This document shows positions 19,312-27,990 of a stretch of DNA of 64,000 bases, piece by piece; position 1 is the first letter of the stretch; each line of letters opens with the position of its first letter. The notes under the pieces were generated by a model. It was not told the DNA's origin, searched no databases, and was given only the letters and a program-made list of their open reading frames with translations. The translations under genes and the position numbers were made by a program. This DNA is from Citromicrobium sp. UBA3494. Its GTDB lineage: Bacteria > Pseudomonadota > Alphaproteobacteria > Sphingomonadales > Sphingomonadaceae. Where the stretch lies: NCBI GenBank assembly GCA_002377695.1, contig DFQH01000007.1, positions 336,343 through 400,342 of the forward strand, read 5' to 3'.

Positions 19312-20466
19312 ATGCGTTCCATATCCATTCTGGGCAGCACCGGCTCTGTCGGTGATTCCACGCTCAAGCTTCTGCGTGAGGATCGCGAGAGCTGGCGGGT
19401 CGAGGCGCTCACCGCGCATTGCAGCGCTGCCAAGCTCGCCGATCTGGCGCGCGAGTTCGACGCGAAAATCGCAGTGGTGAGCGACGAAGCTTGCCTGCCC
19501 GAACTGCGCGATGCGCTGAGCGGTAGCGGGATCGAGGCGGCGGGTGGTCGGGCTGCGCTGATCGAGGCGGCGAGCCGCCCGGTGGATATCTCGATGGCCG
19601 CTATCGTGGGCTGTGCCGGGCTGGCCCCCGTCATGGCAGCGATAGAGCAGGGCGGGACCATCGCCCTGGCCAACAAGGAAGCGCTGGTTTCCGCCGGTGA
19701 GGTGATGACCGACGCGGTAGCGAAGCACGGCGCCACGCTCCTCCCCGTCGATTCCGAGCACAACGCGATCTTCCAGTGTCTTGCCGGCAATCGCCTGTCC
19801 GAAGTTCGAATGATCACGCTGACCGCCAGCGGCGGGCCCCTGCGGCTGCATTCGGCGCAGGAACTCGAACGGGTGACGCCGGACGAAGCCGTTGCCCACC
19901 CCAATTGGGACATGGGGGCAAAGATCAGCGTCGATTCCGCAACCATGATGAACAAGGGGCTCGAGCTGATCGAGGCGCACCACCTGTTCCCCGTCGGTCT
20001 CGACAAGATCCGTATCCTCGTCCACCCGCAAAGCGTGATCCACTCGATGGTGGAGTATCGCGATCAATCCACGCTCGCGCAGCTAGGACCGTCGGACATG
20101 ATGGTGCCCATCGCATCCTGCCTCGCCTGGCCCCGCCGCATGGATACGCCGTGCGATCCGCTGGACCTCGCAGCCATTGGACAGCTGACCTTCTTCGCAC
20201 CCGACGAGGATCGTTTTCCCGCCACCCGGCTTGCGCGAGAAGCTTGCGGGGAGGGTGGGGCGGCCCCGGCAATCCTCAATGCCGCCAACGAGATAGCCGT
20301 TGCAGCCTTCCTGGCCGGTCACATTCCGTTCACCCGTATAGCGTCACTGGTGGAGGACGTCCTGAGCCGCGCGGACAGACCGTCGCGACCGGCCACGCTG
20401 GAAGATGTACTGGCGGTCGATGAATCTGCCCGCAGGCAGGCGCAGGACATTCTGGAGAACGCATGA
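19312..20466 (+). CDS. dxr: 1-deoxy-D-xylulose 5-phosphate reductoisomerase
   Basis: Second enzyme of the MEP isoprenoid pathway; it supplies the precursors used by uppS three genes upstream. The 384-residue protein begins with the NADPH-binding SISILGSTGSVGDSTLKLL. Also visible are the metal/substrate site LLPVDSEHNAIFQCL and the NWDMGAKISVDSATMMNKGLE block. The ATG at 19312 gives the family N-terminus exactly; the much longer open frame upstream is a shadow over cdsA. It overlaps rseP by 4 nt (ATGA). Confidence 0.97.
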   Translation: MRSISILGSTGSVGDSTLKLLREDRESWRVEALTAHCSAAKLADLAREFDAKIAVVSDEACLPELRDALSGSGIEAAGGRAALIEAASRPVDISMAAIVGCAGLAPVMAAIEQGGTIALANKEALVSAGEVMTDAVAKHGATLLPVDSEHNAIFQCLAGNRLSEVRMITLTASGGPLRLHSAQELERVTPDEAVAHPNWDMGAKISVDSATMMNKGLELIEAHHLFPVGLDKIRILVHPQSVIHSMVEYRDQSTLAQLGPSDMMVPIASCLAWPRRMDTPCDPLDLAAIGQLTFFAPDEDRFPATRLAREACGEGGAAPAILNAANEIAVAAFLAGHIPFTRIASLVEDVLSRADRPSRPATLEDVLAVDESARRQAQDILENA

Positions 20467-21581
20467 TCGAACAGCCCCCCTTCTGGATGTGGATTCTCGG
20501 CTTCCTGCTTGTGCTGGGGCCGCTTGTGACCTTGCATGAACTTGGCCACCTCCTGGTTGGCCGCCTGCTGGGGGTGGAGGCGCAGGCCTTCTCTGTCGGC
20601 TTCGGCAAGGAGCTGGTGGGTTTCAACGACAGTCGCGGCACGCGCTGGCGGATTTCCGCGCTGCCGCTGGGCGGTTACGTCCAGTTCAAGGGCGATATGA
20701 ACCCGGCAAGCATTCCCGACCCCAATGCCCCCGCAGAGCCGGGCGCGTTCCAGAATGCTTCGCTGTGGCGCCGCGCGCTGATTGTCTTCGCAGGGCCAGC
20801 GACCAACATCCTGATCGCAGTCGGCATCTTCGCCGCATTCTTCATGTTCATTGGCCGTCCGGTGCCCGTCGACGCCACGCAGCAGCTGACCATTGCCGGT
20901 TTCAGCGAGGAATCGCCCGCGCGGGCAGCGGGGATCGAGGTCGGCGACCGGATCGTGACGCTCGACGGGGAAGCGATCGAAAGCTTCCGCGACCTTCAGC
21001 AGGACGTGATGCTTCACCCTGAGACGCCGATGACGCTCGGTGTCGAGCGGGCGGGGCGCACCCTCGAGTTTCCGATCACCACCATGAGCCACGAGGTGGA
21101 GGACCGTTTCGGGAATGTTTCGAAAATCGGTCTTCTCGGTGTCGAGTCGGCAGGTGTCGAATACGACTTCGTTCCCGAAGGGCCCGTCGCGGCAATCGGC
21201 AGCGGGGTGGAGCAATCGGTCGATACGTTTTCCATGATGATCACGGGCATCAAGCAGATCGTGACCGGGCAGCGCTCGGTGCGCGAGCTGGGCGGACCGG
21301 TAAAGATCGCCAAGTTTTCCGGCGAACAGCTGAGCTTGGGCTGGATTGCGTTCATCAATTTCGCTGCGCTGATCTCACTTAATTTGGCATTCATTAACCT
21401 GCTGCCAATCCCGGCGCTCGACGGTGGCCACCTGGCTTTCTACGCGGCGGAGGCGATCCGCCGGAAACCGGTTGGCCCCCGTGCGATGGAAATGGCGTAT
21501 CGCACCGGCGTGGCTCTCGTGCTCGCGTTGATGCTATTCGTGACTATCAACGATCTGGCTTCGCTGACGCTGTTCGGCTGA
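20463..21581 (+). CDS. rseP: site-2 intramembrane zinc protease RseP
   Basis: Inner-membrane protease that cuts anti-sigma factors and remnant signal peptides. The HELGH zinc site is in the first helix (His25, Glu26, His29), and the third ligand is in NLLPIPALDGGHL near residue 320. A PDZ domain lies between (about residues 145-215, SPARAAGIEVGDRIVTLDGEAI). The 372-residue length suggests a single PDZ domain. It overlaps dxr and sits directly before bamA, its usual place. Confidence 0.96.
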   Translation: MIEQPPFWMWILGFLLVLGPLVTLHELGHLLVGRLLGVEAQAFSVGFGKELVGFNDSRGTRWRISALPLGGYVQFKGDMNPASIPDPNAPAEPGAFQNASLWRRALIVFAGPATNILIAVGIFAAFFMFIGRPVPVDATQQLTIAGFSEESPARAAGIEVGDRIVTLDGEAIESFRDLQQDVMLHPETPMTLGVERAGRTLEFPITTMSHEVEDRFGNVSKIGLLGVESAGVEYDFVPEGPVAAIGSGVEQSVDTFSMMITGIKQIVTGQRSVRELGGPVKIAKFSGEQLSLGWIAFINFAALISLNLAFINLLPIPALDGGHLAFYAAEAIRRKPVGPRAMEMAYRTGVALVLALMLFVTINDLASLTLFG

Positions 21582-21750
21582 CCGCGAAGTCGACACGGGA
21601 CACGGGAGGCCGACCCACCAGCGAATGGCACCAGCTTGAAAGGGGCGCGCGTATCGGGCAGAGGGCGCCGGATCAGACGATCCGGAGGTTCGATACGGAT
21701 AAGCCAGGTGCGATCCGGGGTCGAAACAATTTGACGGGACATTTTCGCCA

Positions 21751-24450
21751 ATGATGGCCATCGAAACGGGCGCGACGCGCCGCTCGCCCAATATCCGCAA
21801 TTATGCGCTCGCACTGTTGGTCGGCACGACGCTGGCCGGACTGCCGCAAGCCGCCTTTGCGCAGGAGACCGGCGAGAACGCTGCGCAGACCACTGCAACG
21901 CAGAGCGATCCGGCCGCCGAGCCGCAGGCGACAAGTGCACGGCAGGGCGACACGATCCGCACGATTTCGGTTCGCGGCGTGCAGCGGCTCGAACCGCAGA
22001 CCATCCTCAGCTACGTGCGGCTGCGCCCGGGTGACGAGTACACAACCGCCGCCGCCGACCAGGCACTGAAGGACCTTGCCGCGACGGAGCTTTTCGAAAG
22101 CTTCACGATTCGCAACGACAACGGCGCCGTGCTGATCGACGTGGTGGAAAACCCGGTCATCAACCGCATCATTCTCGAAGGAAACGATCGGCTCGACAGC
22201 GACAAGATCCTGCCCGAGATCAAGCTGTCGCCGCGCCAGATCTTCACCCGGTCCAAGGTCCGGGCAGACGTCGCCCGCATTATCGAGCTGTACAAGCGTC
22301 AGGGACGGTTCGCCGCCACGGTCGAGCCCAAGACCGTCGAACTGAGCCAGAACCGCGTCGATCTCGTTTTCGAGATCACCGAAGGGCCCAAGTCGCGGGT
22401 GCAGCAGATCAACATCATCGGGAACGATGCGTTTTCCGATGGCAAGCTGAAAGGCGAGATGGTCACCAAGGAGACCGGCCTGTTCAGTTTCCTCAGTGGC
22501 AATACCAGCTACGATCCCGACAAGCTCGCCTTCGACCAGCAGAAGCTGCGCGAATTCTACCTGACGCAAGGCTATGTGGACTTCCGCGTCGTCTCCGCCG
22601 TGGCCGAACTGACGCCCGACCGGCGCGACTTCATCATCACCTACGTGGTCGAGGAAGGTGAACGCTACAAGTTCGGCGATGTCGAGGTGACCAGCGAAAT
22701 CCGCGATTTCGACGGAGACGCGCTGACCAATAACCTCACGATCCAGGAAGGCGACTGGTACGACGCCAAGCGGATCGAGGATACGGTCGAACAGCTCAGC
22801 GAACTGGCCGGCCGCTTCGGTTACGCCTTTGCCGACGTACGCCCGCAGTTCCGCCGCAACCCGGACGATCTGACCATGGATGTGACCATGGTCATCAACG
22901 AGGCGCCGCGCGTTTATATCGAGCGGGTCGACGTCAATGGAAACACGCTGACGCAGGACAAGGTTATTCGCCGCGAGTTCCGCTCTGCGGAAGGGGATGC
23001 GTTCAACTCTCTGGCGGTCAACCGCACCACCGCTCGCATCAATTCGCTCGGCTATTTCCAGGAAGGCTTCGAGGTCGAGCAGCGGGAAACCGCATCGCCC
23101 GACCGGATCATCCTGGAAGCAAATGTGGAAGAACAGCCGACCGGCGAACTGCAGCTTTCGGCCGGCTTTTCCTCGATCGAGAGCTTCCTGTTCTCCGGCT
23201 CCATCCGGCAGCGCAATTTCCGCGGTCGCGGGCAGACCATCGGCGCATCGGCCCAGATTTCGCGCTTCTCGAATTCGATCAACCTGAGCTTTACCGAGCC
23301 CTACGTGTTCGATCGGAACATCTCGCTTGGCGCGGATATCTACCGCCGCGACGTGAACAGCTTCAACCTGCAGAACCGCGACCAGACCCGTTATCAGCAG
23401 GTCACGACCGGCGGCTCGGTGCGCGTGGGCGTGCCGCTGACCGAATATGCCTCGCTGGTGGGGAGCTACACGCTCAACTACGATCAGGTCACCGTCGACG
23501 AGAACGAGTTCTTCAACGACTTCGATGGCGACGGCATCCGCGAATGCGAGCCGCTGCTGGCATCGCGCTTCATCTGCGATACGCTGGGCGATCGCACGAG
23601 CTCGATCCTCGGCCTCAATTTCACCTATAACTCCCTCAACAGCTTCTATCGCCCGACCCGCGGCGAACGCCTTACGCTCGGCGTGGACTATGCCGGGCTT
23701 GGCGGGGATGTGAACTACGTTCGCGTGCGCGGGCAGGGTGCCAAGTACTGGCCCATCTTCGGCGATTTCATCTTCTCGCTTCAGGCAGAGGGTGGCTACA
23801 TCAAGGGCCTGAAGGATCGTGGCCCGGGCCGTGACGACGTGCTTTTGACCGACCGCTTCTTCCTTGGAGAGCCGCAGTTCCGCGGGTTCGATATCCGCGG
23901 TGTGGGCCCGCGCGTCCTGCGCCAGCCGATCATCGACGATGGCGACGGCAACCCGCTGGTTGTGACGGATCGCGATCGCAACTCCGACGACGCGATCGGC
24001 GGCAACGCCTACTATCTCGGCCGTGCCGAGCTGGAAATTCCGCTGGGCACGGGCGCGCGCGAGCTGGGTCTGCGTCCGTCGATCTTCCTCGATGTGGGCG
24101 CGCTGTTCAATGTCGAGACGCCGCAGCTGCAAAACAGCCCCTTCCCGGACGGGATCAGCTTCCAATTGCGCGATGCGAATGGAAATCCGCTCTTCATCGA
24201 CGGTAGTGGTCTGGCCACGACGGACGCCACCGATGATGATGGTAATCCGCTGTCGCCCCTGGAACGGACAATCCAGCCGTTCCAGGAGATATTCCTCGGC
24301 AACAGTGCCGCGCCGCGCATTTCCGTGGGCATCGGGGTGAACTGGAATTCCCCCTTCGGGCCGTTCCGGATCGACCTGGCGCATGTGATCCGCAAGGAAC
24401 CGGGCGACGACACCAAGACACTCTCATTCAACGTAGGGACGCAATTCTGA
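21751..24450 (+). CDS. bamA: outer membrane protein assembly factor BamA
   Basis: Essential outer-membrane insertase. A signal peptide ends near AQA at residues 32-38 (LPQAAFAQ). Five POTRA domains follow (about residues 70-410; the first begins TIRTISVRGVQRLEPQTI), then a 16-strand Omp85 barrel ending in a C-terminal Phe (FNVGTQF). The protein has 899 residues, about 90 longer than in E. coli. The extra length sits largely in Asp-rich surface loops around 587-612, 727-745 and 820-835; the first carries two Cys. Its stop overlaps the skp start (TGATG). Confidence 0.97.
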   Translation: MMAIETGATRRSPNIRNYALALLVGTTLAGLPQAAFAQETGENAAQTTATQSDPAAEPQATSARQGDTIRTISVRGVQRLEPQTILSYVRLRPGDEYTTAAADQALKDLAATELFESFTIRNDNGAVLIDVVENPVINRIILEGNDRLDSDKILPEIKLSPRQIFTRSKVRADVARIIELYKRQGRFAATVEPKTVELSQNRVDLVFEITEGPKSRVQQINIIGNDAFSDGKLKGEMVTKETGLFSFLSGNTSYDPDKLAFDQQKLREFYLTQGYVDFRVVSAVAELTPDRRDFIITYVVEEGERYKFGDVEVTSEIRDFDGDALTNNLTIQEGDWYDAKRIEDTVEQLSELAGRFGYAFADVRPQFRRNPDDLTMDVTMVINEAPRVYIERVDVNGNTLTQDKVIRREFRSAEGDAFNSLAVNRTTARINSLGYFQEGFEVEQRETASPDRIILEANVEEQPTGELQLSAGFSSIESFLFSGSIRQRNFRGRGQTIGASAQISRFSNSINLSFTEPYVFDRNISLGADIYRRDVNSFNLQNRDQTRYQQVTTGGSVRVGVPLTEYASLVGSYTLNYDQVTVDENEFFNDFDGDGIRECEPLLASRFICDTLGDRTSSILGLNFTYNSLNSFYRPTRGERLTLGVDYAGLGGDVNYVRVRGQGAKYWPIFGDFIFSLQAEGGYIKGLKDRGPGRDDVLLTDRFFLGEPQFRGFDIRGVGPRVLRQPIIDDGDGNPLVVTDRDRNSDDAIGGNAYYLGRAELEIPLGTGARELGLRPSIFLDVGALFNVETPQLQNSPFPDGISFQLRDANGNPLFIDGSGLATTDATDDDGNPLSPLERTIQPFQEIFLGNSAAPRISVGIGVNWNSPFGPFRIDLAHVIRKEPGDDTKTLSFNVGTQF

Positions 24451-25139
24451 TGAAACTTGCCAAAGCAACGCTCGCTCTCGCGACCGCTCTGGGCGCGACG
24501 CTCACCGCGGCACCCGCCGCAGCACAGGTCAACGGGATCGCGATCAGCAATCCCGAGGTCGTGATCCTCCAGAGCCAGGCCCGGCAGGCCGCCTACCAGC
24601 AGATCGGCCAGACCTATCAGAGCCAGATCCAGCAGGTCAGCACGCTGCGCCAGGAAACGAATGCGCTGGAGCAGAGCCTGGATACCAATTCCGACGGCCA
24701 GCTGACCGAGGCGGAGGTGCAGGCCAATCCGGCGGTGGTCCAGCAGATCAACCAGAAGGAACAGCAGATCGGCCAGCTCTACCAACCGATCGCTCTCGCC
24801 CAGACCTATGCGATCGAACAGCTGGTTAACGACTACGAGAACGCGCAGAACCAGGTCATGCAGCAGAAGGGCATTCAGATGCTGTTGTCGCCCGATGCGG
24901 TCCAGTCGGCCCCGGATAGCGCCAATGTCACCGGCGACATCGTAGCCGCGCTGAACTCCCGCATGCCGAGCGTGCAGACCACGCCGCCGCAGGGCTGGCA
25001 GCCGAACCGCCAGTCGGTCGCGTTGCAGCAACGTATCCAGCAGATCCTGCTCGGCCTCGCGCAGCAGCAGGCGATGGCACAGGCGCAGCAGCAGCAGGCG
25101 GGCCAGCCGCAGGCTCCGGCGCAGCCGACCGGGCGCTAA
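24450..25139 (+). CDS. OmpH/Skp-family periplasmic chaperone with an EF-hand-like loop
   Basis: A 229-residue periplasmic protein with a cleavable signal peptide (residues 1-26, ending PAAAQ), next to bamA as Skp usually is. The body is Gln-rich and helical ([17 protein letters not shown] onward), as expected for the coiled tentacles. Unusually, residues 78-89 read [12 protein letters not shown], a complete EF-hand calcium loop (D1, N3, D5, G6, L8, E12). The C-terminal 40 residues are low-complexity Gln/Ala/Pro. The OmpH assignment rests on position, signal peptide and coiled-coil character; the EF-hand is seen directly. Confidence 0.8.
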   Translation: MKLAKATLALATALGATLTAAPAAAQVNGIAISNPEVVILQSQARQAAYQQIGQTYQSQIQQVSTLRQETNALEQSLDTNSDGQLTEAEVQANPAVVQQINQKEQQIGQLYQPIALAQTYAIEQLVNDYENAQNQVMQQKGIQMLLSPDAVQSAPDSANVTGDIVAALNSRMPSVQTTPPQGWQPNRQSVALQQRIQQILLGLAQQQAMAQAQQQQAGQPQAPAQPTGR

Positions 25140-25185
25140 GATCATCGCCGAGGTAGAGAATTCCGGCGCGAACGAAGCGCGCTCG

Positions 25186-25623
25186 ATGGATGTGCGGCAG
25201 GTCCTCAAGGCCCTGCCGCACCGTTACCCTTTGCTGCTCGTCGACCGAGTCGAAGACCTGACGCTGGGGGAAGATATCCATGCGGTGAAGGCGGTGACCT
25301 TCAACGAGGATTTCTTCCAGGGCCATTTCCCGGGCGCGCCGATCATGCCCGGCGTCCTGCAGATCGAGGCGCTTGCCCAAGCTGCCGCGATCCTCGGGAT
25401 CGAGACGCTTGAACTGGCTGGAACCGGCAAGCTGGTCTATTTCATGGGCATCGACGGCGCCAAGTTTCGCGCGCCTGTGACGCCGGGCTGTCTGCTCGAT
25501 CTGAAGGTATCGTTCCTGCAAAAGCGCAGCCGCGTCTACAAGTTTGCCGGCAAGGCGAGCGTGAACGGCAAGGTGACCTGCGAATGCGAGTTCACCGCGA
25601 TGATCGCCGACCCGCCGGAATGA
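25186..25623 (+). CDS. fabZ: 3-hydroxyacyl-ACP dehydratase FabZ
   Basis: Dehydrates 3-hydroxyacyl-ACP in fatty acid synthesis. The 145-residue hot-dog-fold protein shows [13 protein letters not shown], the active-site block [22 protein letters not shown] with catalytic His and Glu, and [10 protein letters not shown]. In LPS-bearing proteobacteria fabZ sits between lpxD and lpxA; both are absent here, with skp directly upstream and a secreted protein downstream. It overlaps the next gene by 4 nt (ATGA). Confidence 0.96.
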   Translation: MDVRQVLKALPHRYPLLLVDRVEDLTLGEDIHAVKAVTFNEDFFQGHFPGAPIMPGVLQIEALAQAAAILGIETLELAGTGKLVYFMGIDGAKFRAPVTPGCLLDLKVSFLQKRSRVYKFAGKASVNGKVTCECEFTAMIADPPE

Positions 25624-26186
25624 TCTGGCGGGCAGTTCCTTGCGCTCTGGCGCTGGTTCTTGCCACTCCTGCCATTGGCCAGGAGACAGGCGGTGCGTTC
25701 GACGGCAATCCAGAAATGCAGGCATTGTTCGCCGCCGATCAGGAAGAGCGGACGGGCGAGGCGGTTGACTGGGCGGCACTCCGCAAGGCGGATCGGGAGC
25801 GTCGGGCGCGCGTGCGCGAGCTCCTGGATCGCGGGGAGTTGCAGACGGCGGACGATTTCTACGCCGCCGCTTTCGTGTTCCAGCACGGCAACGAGCCTGA
25901 GGCTTACCTCTTGGCACACGCTCTGGCGGTCCGCTCGCTCGCTCTCGGTCACGAAAATGCGGAATGGATCGCGGCGGCCAGCCTTGATCGCTACCTCCAG
26001 TCGATTGCGCGCGAGCAGATCTACGGTACGCAGAGTACCCGCTACCCGGGCGAAGACGCCACTCGGGGGCGTTACGATCGCGATTTGCTGACGGATCAGC
26101 TTCGTGTCGCAGCCGGTACGGGGACGCTTGCAGAACAGGACGCGAAACTGGACAAACAGAACGCACCAGCGGGCGAACCCGAATAG
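25620..26186 (+). CDS. secreted protein of unknown function
   Basis: A 188-residue protein with a signal peptide ([21 protein letters not shown]), translationally coupled to fabZ through an ATGA overlap at 25620. The mature part is helical and charged, with [26 protein letters not shown], then [26 protein letters not shown] and a Tyr-rich [10 protein letters not shown] near the end. This pattern resembles the DUF6624-type family, which has no known function; the assignment is tentative. The coupling suggests a role in the envelope. Confidence 0.75.
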   Translation: MIWRAVPCALALVLATPAIGQETGGAFDGNPEMQALFAADQEERTGEAVDWAALRKADRERRARVRELLDRGELQTADDFYAAAFVFQHGNEPEAYLLAHALAVRSLALGHENAEWIAAASLDRYLQSIAREQIYGTQSTRYPGEDATRGRYDRDLLTDQLRVAAGTGTLAEQDAKLDKQNAPAGEPE

Positions 26187-26279
26187 GCTTGCCAATAGCG
26201 CGCGATGAGACTATCCGCGCGCCTTTCCCACTCAACAGCTGGACCGGTCGGAACCGTTCCGAGGCTATGGAGACATGAC

Positions 26280-26504
26280 ATGAAGGCCGAAGGTCACCCC
26301 GATTACCACACCATCAACGTCAAGATGACCGATGGCACCGAATTCCAGACGCGCTCCACCTGGGGCAGCGAAGGCGATACGCTGACGCTGGAAATCGATC
26401 CGACCAGCCACCCGGCCTGGACCGGCGGCAAGCAGCAGCTTCAGGAAGGTGGCCGCGTGGCCGCTTTCAACAAGCGCTTCGGCGGGCTCAGCCTCAAGAA
26501 GTAA
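26280..26504 (+). CDS. rpmE: 50S ribosomal protein L31
   Basis: A 74-residue ribosomal protein, recognisable from [35 protein letters not shown] and [11 protein letters not shown]. It lacks the CxxC zinc ligands and is thus the zinc-independent (C-) form common in alphaproteobacteria. The ATG at 26280 (MKAEGHPDY) has a GGAGAC ribosome site; longer in-frame versions lack family support. A strong terminator follows. Confidence 0.95.
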   Translation: MKAEGHPDYHTINVKMTDGTEFQTRSTWGSEGDTLTLEIDPTSHPAWTGGKQQLQEGGRVAAFNKRFGGLSLKK

Positions 26505-26541
26505 CGCTTTTAAGAGCTTTGCGGCGTTCGCGCCGCGAGGG

Positions 26542-26570
26542 AAGGGCGGTCCGACGGGGCCGCCCTTTTT
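26542..26570 (+). terminator. rho-independent terminator after rpmE
   Basis: AAGGGCGG (26542-26549) and CCGCCCTT (26560-26567) form an 8-bp stem with a 10-nt loop, followed by a T-run. It can act on rpmE and, on the other strand, on the convergent DksA-like gene. Confidence 0.85.
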
Positions 26571-26596
26571 CGTTAGCGCAACCGGGCTGGGCCCCT

Positions 26597-26914
26597 TTAC
26601 CCGGCGCAGTCGACGCAGCGTGTCGCGATGGGCCGCGCTTTCAGCCGCTCGCGAGCGATGGGCTTCCCGCATTGGCTGCACCGGCCATAGGTGCCGTTCT
26701 CGATCCGCAGAAGCGCCATCCTGATTTGCGCTATTTCCTGCCGCAGAACGCCATCGACGCCCTCGAGCGCTTCGTCATCGGCCAGATCGATGGCCTGTTC
26801 GCTCGAATCGGCATCGAGGGCGTGGCGCAGATCGTCTTCGATCACGTCGGCCCGCTCGAGCAGGTTCGCGAGCCGTTGCTTGAGCTGTTCGCGCAGATCG
26901 CCGTAGTCGTTCAT
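26597..26914 (-). CDS. TraR/DksA family zinc-finger transcriptional regulator
   Basis: A short DksA-like protein of about 105 residues. It has an N-terminal coiled coil with the acidic tip sequence DALDADSSEQAIDLADDEALEG and a C-terminal C4 zinc finger (YGRCSQCGKPI ... TRCVDCAG). Relatives bind the RNA polymerase secondary channel and modulate initiation, often with ppGpp. It is smaller than housekeeping DksA (about 150 residues). The ATG at 26914 was chosen for its AGGAGAG ribosome site; a GTG 6 nt upstream is also in frame. Confidence 0.88.
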   Translation of the reverse strand: MNDYGDLREQLKQRLANLLERADVIEDDLRHALDADSSEQAIDLADDEALEGVDGVLRQEIAQIRMALLRIENGTYGRCSQCGKPIARERLKARPIATRCVDCAG

Positions 26915-27027
26915 TGCCACTCTCCTGTAACCTTCGTCTCCGAAGTACTAGCAGAAGGCGGCTGGGCGGATGTTGATCTCGCTCAATTCCAGAAGAGGGA
27001 CGAAGTTTCTCTACCGGGGATCACGCC

Positions 27028-27696
27028 TCACCATCCCCATGGCTTCTCCCGATACCACTTCGTGATCACGTATTTCATGCCTTTGCGCACCTTCATCCCG
27101 TGGTGCATCGTATTGGGATTGACCGACTGGTCGGGGCGCCGATTGTTCCAGCAGATCAGCTTGCCCGTTTCCGGCTGGAAGCTCTTCCTGATCGTCTTGA
27201 AGCGCGTCACGCCGCCCGCCTCGGGTTCATTGAGATAGATCATGAAGGTCCAGGTGCGCTGGCCCGCGACCGAGCAATATTTCTCCCAGTCCTGGCCATC
27301 CGGGTTGAAATAGTCGCAATGCGCCTTGAATTCCTGCCCGACGGCGTAGCGCTGGCCCTGTAACGGCTCGCCATACGCGGGGTCGATTCCCGAAAGGTCG
27401 GCCAGCATTGCGTCGAGCCTTTGCGAGCGCGGGTCGTCCATCGGCAGATCGCAGGTCTCGCTGGTGCGGAAATACTCGTCACCATCGAAGTCGGCCAGCG
27501 TCGAAGGGCGCCGCTTGGCCTCGATCATGGTGATGAGTTCGGCGCAGAATCCGGGATCGAGAAATCCGCGTTTCTGCAACAGCTCCAGCTTGTCATAGGG
27601 CAGGCGCTGCATGCCTTTCGCTGCCAGCTCTCTGGCATCGGATTCGCCCGGATCGCGCATGCCGGCCCCATGCGCGAGACACAGGGCCTTTTGCAA
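27028..27696 (-). CDS. prolyl 4-hydroxylase-like 2-oxoglutarate/Fe(II) oxygenase
   Basis: A 222-residue 2OG-Fe(II) dioxygenase of the P4H alpha-subunit catalytic family. The iron-binding HxD is in FKAHCDYFNPDG, and the distal His and 2OG-binding basic residue are in MHHGMKVRKGMKYVITKW. RTSETCDLP and TWTFMIYLNEPEAGGVTRF are also family-typical. It is monocistronic, convergent with neither neighbour. Bacterial members can hydroxylate proline in proteins such as EF-Tu; the substrate here is unknown. Confidence 0.88.
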   Translation of the reverse strand: MQKALCLAHGAGMRDPGESDARELAAKGMQRLPYDKLELLQKRGFLDPGFCAELITMIEAKRRPSTLADFDGDEYFRTSETCDLPMDDPRSQRLDAMLADLSGIDPAYGEPLQGQRYAVGQEFKAHCDYFNPDGQDWEKYCSVAGQRTWTFMIYLNEPEAGGVTRFKTIRKSFQPETGKLICWNNRRPDQSVNPNTMHHGMKVRKGMKYVITKWYREKPWGW

Positions 27697-27855
27697 GGCG
27701 CGTAATATTAATGCGCCAAAATTCTAATTTCTGTCAAATTCGCTTTGTGTTTGGCTTTTTCGCCGCAAGCGAATATCGCGCACGCGTTCTGCCCTTGACG
27801 CGAGGATTCGTGCGCGTAACTGCCACCTTCCTTGCGCGGCTGCGCCGGGGCATAT

Positions 27856-27933
27856 GGCGATCGTAGCTCAGTTGGTTAGAGCGCCGGTTTGTGGTACCGG
27901 AGGTCGGGGGTTCGAGACCCCTCGATCGCCCCA
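27856..27933 (+). tRNA. tRNA-His (GTG)
   Basis: The acceptor GCGATCG (27857-27863) pairs with CGATCGC (27923-27929). An extra encoded G(-1) at 27856 lies opposite discriminator C73 at 27930, the identity mark of tRNA-His. The anticodon GTG lies in the loop TTTGTGGTA. CCA is encoded. Confidence 0.96.
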
Positions 27934-27990
27934 TTTTCTCCAGCATGTCCCGACAGGCCCGAATGACACTGTTGGGATGATGCAAAGGCG

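Noticed and set aside
21673..24384. 903-codon open frame antisense to bamA
   Set aside because: Shadow frame produced by GC-rich codon use; no start site, no domain, low-complexity His/Arg/Ala composition.
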